DNA from: Deltaproteobacteria bacterium
GTDB lineage: Bacteria; Desulfobacterota; Desulfarculia; Adiutricales; Adiutricaceae
Direction: 5' to 3'
Length of the DNA stretch: 5,089 nt
NCBI GenBank assembly: GCA_031267005.1
Contig: JAIRZX010000176.1
Span: 1 to 5,089, forward strand
A program made the position numbers and the translations under genes. Of the stretch, positions 1 through 4,751 are shown in pieces (within the stretch, counting starts at the first letter, position 1; each line of letters begins with the position of its first letter). Under the pieces are notes generated by a model, which was not told the DNA's origin, ran no database searches, and saw only the letters and a program-made list of their open reading frames with translations.

Positions 1-24
1 AACCACCTCTATCCGGGAACCCAA

Positions 25-1095
25 ATGGAAATCCAGATCCGCAGGCAACTCCCCAAGCACCTCAAGCTAAGGCCGGCCGACGAGTCCGCCCTGGGGTTCG
101 GGGACATCTTCACCGACCACATGTTCAAGCTGGACTATTTCGGCGGCGAGTGGCGCAACCCCAGGATCGAGCCATACGGTCCCCTTCTCATGGACCCGTC
201 GGCCATGGTCCTCCACTACAGCCAGACCGTCTTCGAAGGGCTCAAGTGCTACCGCCACCCCGACGGGAGGCTGGCGCTCTTCAGGCCGCGGGACAACTTC
301 AGGCGGTTTTCCTCCTCCGCCGGGCGCATGGCCATCCCGCCGTTCGACGAGGAGCTCGTCCTCCGGGGCCTGAAAGAGCTCCTGAAAGTGGACGGCTCAT
401 GGACCCCCTCGCGGGAGGGGTCGACCCTGTACATCCGTCCCACCATCATCGCCACCGAGCCCCACCTGGGGGTGAGGCCGGCCAAGGAGTATCTCCTGTA
501 CGTCATCATGGGCCCCGTGGGCCCCTACTACCCGGAGGGCTTCGCGCCGGTCAAGATCTACGTGGAGCCGCACTACACGCGGGTGGCGCCCGGCGGCCTG
601 GGCTGCGTGAAGGCTGGGGCGAGCTACGGCGGGAGCCTCCTGGCCACGGAGCTCGCGGCGCGCAAGGGCTACACCCAGCTCCTGTGGCTGGACGCCATAT
701 CGCACAAGTTCGTGGAGGAGGTGGGCTCCATGAACATGTTCTTCGTGGTGGACGGCGCCATAGTGACCCCCCCCCTGTCCGGCACCATACTCCCGGGCAT
801 CACCCGCTCCTCCGTCCTGACCGTGGCTGGGGATTTGGGAATCAGGGCAGAAGAAAAATCGCTATCGGTGGAGGAGCTTCTGGAGACCCAGAAGAACGGC
901 CGGCTTACCGAGTGTTTCGGCTCCGGGACCGCCTGCGTCATCTCGCCGGTGGGGCACCTGAGCTACACGGACGAGACCTTCCAGATAGGTACGGGCGGCA
1001 TCGGCCCCATCACCCAGAAGCTCTACGACGAGCTCGTGGGCGTGCAGTTCGGGACCCTGCCCGACAAGAGGGGCTGGGTGGAGTTCGTGGAGTAG
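25..1095 (+). CDS. ilvE: Branched-chain amino acid aminotransferase (fold-type IV, PLP-dependent)
   Basis: Cytosolic transaminase that exchanges the amino group between glutamate and the 2-keto acids of valine, leucine and isoleucine; it is the last step of their synthesis and the first of their breakdown. The 356 residues align over the full length with Bacillus IlvE/YbgE as I remember it. Visible landmarks: FTDHMF (29-34); YSQTVFEGLK (65-74); the phosphate-binding Arg87 in LFRP; LYIRP (135-139); the Schiff-base lysine Lys196 in GCVKAG with Tyr201 after it; the class-IV signature from Glu232 (EVGSMNMFF) through Thr248 to ITR (259-261); and GSGTA (299-303). The start at 25 gives the usual family N-terminus. 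The frame stays open to the window edge and no strong Shine-Dalgarno is visible, so a slightly earlier start is possible. The usual GGN after the catalytic lysine region reads GAS here. Any promoter lies outside the window. Downstream it converges on katA. Family assignment is firm; which amino acid it prefers is not visible. Confidence 0.96.
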   Translation: MEIQIRRQLPKHLKLRPADESALGFGDIFTDHMFKLDYFGGEWRNPRIEPYGPLLMDPSAMVLHYSQTVFEGLKCYRHPDGRLALFRPRDNFRRFSSSAGRMAIPPFDEELVLRGLKELLKVDGSWTPSREGSTLYIRPTIIATEPHLGVRPAKEYLLYVIMGPVGPYYPEGFAPVKIYVEPHYTRVAPGGLGCVKAGASYGGSLLATELAARKGYTQLLWLDAISHKFVEEVGSMNMFFVVDGAIVTPPLSGTILPGITRSSVLTVAGDLGIRAEEKSLSVEELLETQKNGRLTECFGSGTACVISPVGHLSYTDETFQIGTGGIGPITQKLYDELVGVQFGTLPDKRGWVEFVE

Positions 1096-1686
1096 CCAAG
1101 CCCGGGCCGGGGCGGCGAAGGCGGCGGGGAAGGCGGAAACTCGCTGAAAGGCCGGGAAAGGCCTGGCCTGCGGGGACGGTCCGGAAAGCGGGCTTTGCGG
1201 CCAATGTCCCGGCGGCCGGGCCAAAGTCGCGCAATAATCCTCGGGCTGGCGCGTGCCGCGGCAAATCGCCGGACAGGCTGGAACTGCGGGGCCCCCCCGT
1301 ACTGGCGGTGGCGGCCGGGAACCGCCGGACAGGCGTGAGGGGCGGCTCGGACGCCGGTAAGCCGTGCAGGGCAAGCGCGGGTTTTCTTCGCCCGCGCGGG
1401 GGCCGCCTGAGCCAAGCGCCGTCCGAGCGGATCCGTCGACATGGGGGGATCCGCCGTCCAGGGGGATCCGGTCGGGGGGCCGGGCAGAAACACATACGAC
1501 GCGAAATACGGCCGGCGGGGAAGGGGCTTACGGACCTTTCCCCGCCGGCCGTCCATTTCCGGAAAGCCGGCGCGGCTCCGAGGCGGCGCCGCGTCCCCCA
1601 TGCCTGCTTGATACCAGAACCTGAAAGGGCTTAGAGCTTAGAGGAATCCCTCCGGAGGCGAGGGCCGCTCGAACCGTTTCCCGCCA
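1096..1686. other. Intergenic region after ilvE, no credible gene
   Basis: This GC-rich stretch holds several overlapping open frames on both strands, but their translations are low-complexity Arg/Pro/Gly/Ala-rich and show no family motif, as expected by chance at this base composition. It contains small structures: a 12-bp direct repeat CGCCGGACAGGC at 1267-1278 and 1323-1334; a 7-bp stem with 9-base loop at 1375-1397; three GGATCC sites 17-18 bp apart (1429, 1447, 1464); the strong hairpin annotated separately at 1508-1552; a 10-bp palindrome TTTCCGGAAA (1556-1565); a doubled GCTTAGA (1629-1642); and the palindrome CCTCCGGAGG (1649-1658). No tRNA or rRNA was recognised. Confidence 0.7.
1508..1552. 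terminator. Long GC-rich hairpin, possible transcription stop
   Basis: A perfect 15-bp inverted repeat pairs 1508-1522 (ACGGCCGGCGGGGAA) with 1538-1552. It is extended by a G-U and two G-C pairs to about 18 bp, with a 9-base loop at 1526-1534. It lies about 410 bases after the ilvE stop in a convergent intergenic region, a reasonable place for transcription to end. Neither side carries a real T-run: ATTTCC follows on the plus strand and ATTTCG on the minus strand. It is therefore not a textbook intrinsic terminator; it could instead be an mRNA 3' end stabiliser or a dispersed palindromic element. Confidence 0.35.
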
Positions 1687-1770
1687 GGAAGGACCCGTTC
1701 GGAAGGACCCGTTCGGAAGGACCAGTTCGGAAGGACCAGTTCGGAAGGACCCGTTCGGAAGGACCCGATT
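1687..1770. repeat. 14-bp tandem repeat, six units
   Basis: Six head-to-tail 14-bp units start at 1687, 1701, 1715, 1729, 1743 and 1757. Units 1, 2 and 5 are identical (GGAAGGACCCGTTC). Units 3 and 4 share one C-to-A change at position 10. Unit 6 matches for ten bases and then ends GATT. There are no indels between units. Fourteen is not a multiple of three, and no plausible gene spans the array, so it looks non-coding. It sits in the intergenic region between convergent ilvE and katA. A lone ten-base copy of the unit's first part (GGAAGGACCC) recurs at 1941-1950, directly beside the katA stop codon. Confidence 0.95.
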
Positions 1771-1869
1771 TGCGGTCCACGCGGGAAAACCGATTCGGGC
1801 GGCCGCAGGCGGAATGGCGCTCGCTGAGGCGCGGCGCGCCCGCAAAGGACCGCGCAGCCGCGAGCGGCC

Positions 1870-1920
1870 CGCGTCTGCTGGGCCCGCGCCGTTATGTGCG
1901 GGCCGGGCCCAGCGGGCGCG
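1870..1920 (-). terminator. Hairpin just downstream of katA
   Basis: A perfect 10-bp stem pairs 1877-1886 (GCTGGGCCCG) with 1904-1913, with a 17-base loop. Seven outer base pairs (1870-1876 with 1914-1920) continue it, two of them G-U in plus-strand RNA and therefore C-A mismatches in the katA-sense RNA. An alternative inner stem, GGCCCGC with GCGGGCC, competes with it. The structure begins 32 bases after the katA stop, where a terminator is expected, but no T-run follows in the katA direction. It may terminate transcription weakly or protect the mRNA 3' end. Confidence 0.4.
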
Positions 1921-1952
1921 AGTCCTGAACGCTGCGGGCGGGAAGGACCCGG

Positions 1953-3458
1953 CTAGGCCGCCGTGGCCTTGACCAGCTCGTCGTAGCTCAAAGTCGCCAG
2001 CTTCTCGACCTTGCCGTAGTCGCTCTTGACGGCCTTGGCCAGGATCTTCGCGGCGCCGTGGTCCATCTTGTGGAACATCACGAGGGAGCGTAGCTTGATG
2101 CGGTCGATGGCCCCGGCCATCGAGTCCGCGACGTTGTCGAGGAAGCGGTCCTTCTCCGGCTGGGACATGACACGGCCGTACAGCGCCTCGGCCTGCACGT
2201 AGTCGACGGGGCCGACCTCCACCGGGTGGCGCGCGGCGGTGCCGCTTACTGGGAGCTCCGGGTAGCGGAGGCGCTTGGGCGGCGGCCCGCCCAGGCTGTT
2301 GGGCCAGTAGTTCGGGCCGCCGACGGGGGTCCCCGAGACCATGTAGCTGTCGCGCTCGTAGGTGTTGGCCTTGGCGCCCCTGGGCTGGTTCACCGGGATC
2401 TGGTGGTAGTTGGCCCCCAGGCGGTGGAGGTGGGTGTCGTGGTAGGAGAAGAGCCTGCCCTGGAGGAGCTTGTCCGGGGAGGGCCCTATCCCCGGCACGA
2501 AGTTCGACGGGTTGAAGGCGCTCTGCTCCACGTCCTCGAAGTAGTTGCCGGGGTTCCTGTCGAGCGTGATGGTCCCGACCGGGATAAGGGGAGCGTCAGC
2601 GTGGGGCCAGACCTTGGTGACGTCGAAGGGGTCGAAGGGGAGCTTCGCCACCTGCTCCGGGGAGAGGATCTGGACGTTCACCGTCCAGGAGGGGAACTCC
2701 TTGGCCTCGATGGCCTCCCACAGGTCCCTCGTGGCATGGTCCGGGTCGTCGGCCGCCACCTTGTTGGCTTCCTGGCGGGTGAGGCACTTGATGCCCTGGT
2801 TCGTCGTCACGTGGTACTTGACCCAGAAGACCTCGTCCTTCTTGTTGTACCACATGTAGGTGTGGCTCCCGAATCCGTGCATGGTTCGGAAGTTGGCCGG
2901 GACGCCGCGGTCGGAGAAGAGGATGGCCACCTGGTGGATGGACTCCGGGGTGAGGGACCAGAAGTCCCACTTTATGTTGGAGTCGTGGAGGTTGTTGTCG
3001 GGGCGGCGCTTCTGGGTGTGGATGAAGTCCGGGAACTTCATGGGGTCCCGGATGAAGAACACCGGGGTGTTGTTGCCCACGAGGTCGTAGTTGCCCTCCG
3101 CCGTGTAGAACTTCATCGCGAAGCCCCTGGGGTCCCGGTCAGCGTCGGCGAAGCCGCGCTCGCCGCCTACGGTGGAGAAGCGCAGGAATACCTCGGTCTG
3201 CTTCCCGGCCTTGCAGAAGAGATCGGCGCAGGTGTACTTCGACATGTCCTCCTTGAGCGTGAAGCTCCCGAAGGCCCCGGCGCCCTTGGCATGCACCACC
3301 CTCTCGGGGATCCTCTCCCTCCCGAAGTGGGCGAGCTTCTCCAGGAGGACAACGTCCTGGAGGAGAATCGGACCCCCCCTGCCGGCGGTCTGGGAGATGT
3401 TGTCCTCTATTCTCGGGGCGCCGAAGGCCGTGGTCAGGTGCTTTTTTGATCCAGGCAT
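1953..3458 (-). CDS. katA: Haem catalase, small-subunit monofunctional type
   Basis: Converts hydrogen peroxide to water and oxygen; a cytosolic haem enzyme, tetrameric in this family. At 501 residues it has the small-subunit (clade 3-like) length. Catalytic residues are all visible: distal His56 in RVVHAKGAGAFG, Ser95 in RFSTVGGERG, Asn129 in DLVGNNTPVFF, and the proximal haem ligand Tyr339 with Arg335 in RLFSYHDTH. The core runs from about residue 10 to 400. The C-terminal segment, about 418-490 (MAGAIDRIKLRSLVMFHKMDHGAAKILA region), matches the catalase-related helical domain. The start is supported by AAAGGAG eight bases upstream and by the usual N-terminus (LTTAFGAP, GPILLQDV). One oddity: the normally conserved Asp of HFDRE is Gly46 (HFGRE). 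No signal peptide is seen. It stands alone and converges on ilvE; its 5' region carries repeats and hairpins but no OxyR-, PerR- or Fur-like site that I could recognise. The gene symbol is the generic one for this family. Confidence 0.97.
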   Translation of the reverse strand: MPGSKKHLTTAFGAPRIEDNISQTAGRGGPILLQDVVLLEKLAHFGRERIPERVVHAKGAGAFGSFTLKEDMSKYTCADLFCKAGKQTEVFLRFSTVGGERGFADADRDPRGFAMKFYTAEGNYDLVGNNTPVFFIRDPMKFPDFIHTQKRRPDNNLHDSNIKWDFWSLTPESIHQVAILFSDRGVPANFRTMHGFGSHTYMWYNKKDEVFWVKYHVTTNQGIKCLTRQEANKVAADDPDHATRDLWEAIEAKEFPSWTVNVQILSPEQVAKLPFDPFDVTKVWPHADAPLIPVGTITLDRNPGNYFEDVEQSAFNPSNFVPGIGPSPDKLLQGRLFSYHDTHLHRLGANYHQIPVNQPRGAKANTYERDSYMVSGTPVGGPNYWPNSLGGPPPKRLRYPELPVSGTAARHPVEVGPVDYVQAEALYGRVMSQPEKDRFLDNVADSMAGAIDRIKLRSLVMFHKMDHGAAKILAKAVKSDYGKVEKLATLSYDELVKATAA

Positions 3459-3466
3459 GTATGAGG

Positions 3467-3473
3467 CTCCTTT
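3467..3473 (-). promoter_or_regulatory. Ribosome binding site of katA
   Basis: On the minus strand AAAGGAG precedes the katA ATG by eight bases. This is a near-ideal Shine-Dalgarno and fixes the start at 3458. Confidence 0.85.
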
Positions 3474-3481
3474 ATTGGCTT

Positions 3482-3523
3482 TATTTGGTATCGGGTTAGG
3501 GATATCGGGTATCGGGTTTGGGG
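3482..3523. repeat. 7-bp tandem array in the katA upstream region
   Basis: Six contiguous heptamers in phase: exact TATCGGG at 3489, 3503 and 3510, with variants TATTTGG at 3482, TTAGGGA at 3496 and TTTGGGG at 3517. Next to it, toward the gene, is a near-direct repeat: CTTTATTGG (3470-3478) followed by CTTTATTTGG (3479-3488). The array covers 24 to 65 bases before the katA start codon, ending nine bases before the ribosome binding site. It must lie in the leader RNA or the core promoter. I could not assign a convincing -35/-10 pair in it. Confidence 0.85.
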
Positions 3524-3533
3524 ATTTCCGGCG

Positions 3534-3628
3534 AGCCTCCGCCCCGGCGGGACCGGGCCGGGAGGGCGGGCCGCCCGGGCAAAGCTCCCGCCGGGGACTC
3601 TGGCGGAGGCTTCGGGCGCGACCGAAGC
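3534..3628. repeat. Nested GC-rich inverted repeats upstream of katA
   Basis: Two neighbouring stem-loops. The first has an outer 8-bp stem (3534-3541 AGCCTCCG with 3604-3611) and an inner perfect 11-bp stem (3542-3552 CCCCGGCGGGA with 3586-3596), separated on one side by a 7-base bulge (3597-3603). Its interior can pair further. The second is a 7-bp stem GCTTCGG (3609-3615) with CCGAAGC (3622-3628) and a 6-base loop; it shares three bases with the first. They begin about 75 bases upstream of the katA start. They could be a leader structure, the end of an upstream transcript, or a palindromic repeat element. Confidence 0.6.
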
Positions 3629-3862
3629 GGGGGAAACCCGTCGCGGCATGGAAAGGGCGGCGCCGAACAGGGGGCCGCGTGACGCGGGGACGAGCGTCCG
3701 CCGGCCCTCCGGGGCGATCGGCGGAAGCCGTTGCCTCACTGCGGCAGTCCCGGGAAAGCTAAATGAAAACGAAACTCTGGAAAGGCGCCCGAGCGCGAAG
3801 GAACGTAAAAATGCAACAAAACGCTAACGCGCGTTATTTGGCGTCCTGGATTGGGGAATTTT
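3629..3862. other. Intergenic transition from GC-rich to AT-rich DNA
   Basis: Until about 3775 this stretch is as GC-rich as the surroundings; composition then falls quickly. It holds a short palindrome CCGCG-TGA-CGCGG (3675-3687) and the perfect 12-bp palindrome listed separately at 3825-3836. Apart from the doubtful 33-residue frame at 3763-3864, no coding region is supported. Confidence 0.6.
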
Positions 3863-3864
3863 AA
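3763..3864 (+). CDS. Possible small basic peptide, 33 residues (doubtful)
   Basis: An ATG frame encodes 33 residues starting MKTKLWKGARARR and ending ASWIGEF. It has a basic N-terminal half and Trp near both ends, and no cysteine. A weak purine-rich stretch (GGGAAAG) precedes the ATG by four bases. The frame crosses the boundary from GC-rich to AT-rich DNA, and its stop lies in the first unit of the 12-bp array. I recognise no family. A frame of this length can easily arise by chance, so it is recorded only as a candidate. Confidence 0.15.
   Translation: MKTKLWKGARARRNVKMQQNANARYLASWIGEF
3825..3836. promoter_or_regulatory. 12-bp perfect palindrome, possible operator
   Basis: TAACGCGCGTTA is a perfect dyad at the left edge of the AT-rich island. 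A symmetric site of this size could bind a dimeric regulator, but no promoter or adjacent gene is tied to it. Confidence 0.25.
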
Positions 3865-4138
3865 AACCGGATTTTAAAAGGTATTTTGAATCAGATTAGA
3901 TAAATGGTTAAAAATCGTATTCGGAAACGAATATGGAAAAGCACTTGAAAACGGATAAGAAATCACATAAGAAATCATATAAGGAATCATATTGGAAAAT
4001 GAAGAAGAAATAGTATTTAAAAACGAGCAAAACATCATATTTTAAAAAGGGTAAAAAATAGTAACTTGAAACGGATATAAAATCGTTTATGGAAACTGAT
4101 AATAAAAAGTATTTGGAAGCGAATTTAAAAATTGAATC
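3863..4138. repeat. AT-rich degenerate 12-bp tandem array, 23 units in phase
   Basis: Cutting the sequence every 12 bases from 3863 to 4138 aligns 23 units without a single indel. Consensus is about G-A-A-A-W-C-G-N-A-T-W-W. By my hand count, position 4 is A in all 23 units, position 3 in 21 and position 9 in 19. Three consecutive units from 3959 are nearly identical (GAAATCACATAA, GAAATCATATAA, GGAATCATATTG), and AAACGGAT recurs at 3949 and 4069, exactly ten units apart. Phase fades after 4138, although similar AT-rich words continue to about 4260. Plus-strand frames are full of stops, so it is not a plus-strand gene. Function unknown; phased A-runs, protein-binding repeats or a decayed minisatellite are all possible. 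Confidence 0.85.
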
Positions 4139-4198
4139 CTAATGAATTTGAAAACGATTTTTAATCGCAATAGAAATTGGCTAAAAAACTGGTTAGGC

Positions 4199-4250
4199 AT
4201 CCGTTTTGAAATAGCTTTTTCAAACGGATTTAAAATTTGATTTCAAATCC
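4199..4250. other. Two mutually exclusive AT-rich hairpins
   Basis: ATCCGTTT (4199-4206) pairs with AAACGGAT (4222-4229). The stem continues through GAAA with TTTC after a single bulged T, giving about 12 bp with a 6-base loop. An overlapping alternative pairs GGATTT (4226-4231) with AAATCC (4245-4250) and contains the near-palindrome ATTTGA-TT-TCAAAT. A run of 13 A follows at 4264-4276; on the minus strand it is a T13 run preceding these hairpins, the wrong order for a minus-strand terminator. Confidence 0.45.
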
Positions 4251-4345
4251 AATAAAAACAGATAAAAAAAAAAAAACGGAAAAGCCAAAAATTTCAAAAT
4301 CGAAAAAATAACGACGTGGTTAGCGCCGCCGCCAACCCGTCCTCC

Positions 4346-4364
4346 TTTGGCGGAAATCGCCAAA
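4346..4364. other. Perfect 7-bp inverted repeat at the right edge of the AT island
   Basis: TTTGGCG (4346-4352) and CGCCAAA (4358-4364) flank a 5-base loop. On the minus strand it is preceded by neither a gene nor a T-run. It resembles a small operator-like or structural dyad and marks the return to mixed base composition. Confidence 0.4.
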
Positions 4365-4751
4365 ATCGAGCCGGGAGCTGCGTCAGACCCTGCAAGCTGG
4401 CAGGGGAAAAGGCAAGAAAACGCCGAAGGCTCGGAAAAAGGAGGCCTGAAGCTTAAAAGGCCATCAAGAAAAGCTAGCTGGCGCCGAACCGTCACCCCAA
4501 GCGGGGGGAGGAACTTGCCGCGGCTGCCTGAAGCATACTCGCGGCCAATATCCTGGGGCGAACTGGCAATAGAGCCCGCACATCCAGTTTAAATAAGTCT
4601 ATAACGGCCGTTCGTAAAATGCAAAGAAAATCAGGAAATCTTCGTCGGTTCTGCGAGATATTCCCAGGAAGCGGAAAAGAGCGCCTTCCAAGACTGAAAG
4701 CCTAAGCCGGAGGCGCGCCGGGAGGACTCCCCGCGATCCGAAGGCAACGGG
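4365..4751. other. Intergenic, no supported gene
   Basis: The strip between the AT island and the stop of the right-hand partial gene. Open frames here (an 81-residue plus frame starting with TTG at 4347, a 91-residue minus frame ending at 4220, a 39-residue minus frame at 4464-4583) lack ribosome binding sites and recognisable motifs. Small symmetric sites are present: AACGGCCGTT (4603-4612) and GGCGCGCC (4712-4719). No clear terminator for the minus-strand partial gene is visible. Confidence 0.55.

Noticed and set aside
1429..1469. Three GGATCC sites 17-18 bp apart, considered as cloning or regulatory sites
   Set aside because: The flanking sequence is not otherwise repeated or vector-like; short GC-rich coincidence is the simpler reading.
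1023..1601. 192-residue minus-strand open frame over the ilvE end and spacer
   Set aside because: Low-complexity Pro/Arg/Ala composition, no ribosome binding site, and it overlaps the well-supported ilvE.
150..1634. 494-residue plus-strand open frame overlapping ilvE and running beyond it
   Set aside because: It is the second frame of ilvE plus GC-rich spacer; Pro/Arg/Gly-rich with no motif.
2226..3449. 407-residue plus-strand open frame opposite katA
   Set aside because: Antisense shadow of a strongly supported catalase; Val/Gly/Glu-rich with no family signature.
3933..4013. 26-residue Lys-rich frame (begins MEKHLKTDKK) inside the 12-bp array
   Set aside because: Its Lys-Ser-Tyr pattern is a by-product of the repeat; no ribosome binding site.
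3863..4320. Replication origin
   Set aside because: AT-rich with repeats, but no DnaA-box consensus was seen and no dnaA, dnaN or rep gene is present in the window.
4220..4495. 91-residue minus-strand open frame ending in the AT island
   Set aside because: No ribosome binding site; the Phe/Leu-rich end simply translates the AT-rich tract.
4464..4583. 39-residue minus-strand frame starting MCGLYCQF with a weak TTGCAT/TATAGA promoter-like pair upstream
   Set aside because: Promoter spacing is 15 bases, there is no ribosome binding site, and the length is within chance.
4347..4592. 81-residue plus-strand open frame with TTG start
   Set aside because: The start lies inside an inverted repeat, no Shine-Dalgarno is present, and the product resembles no known family.
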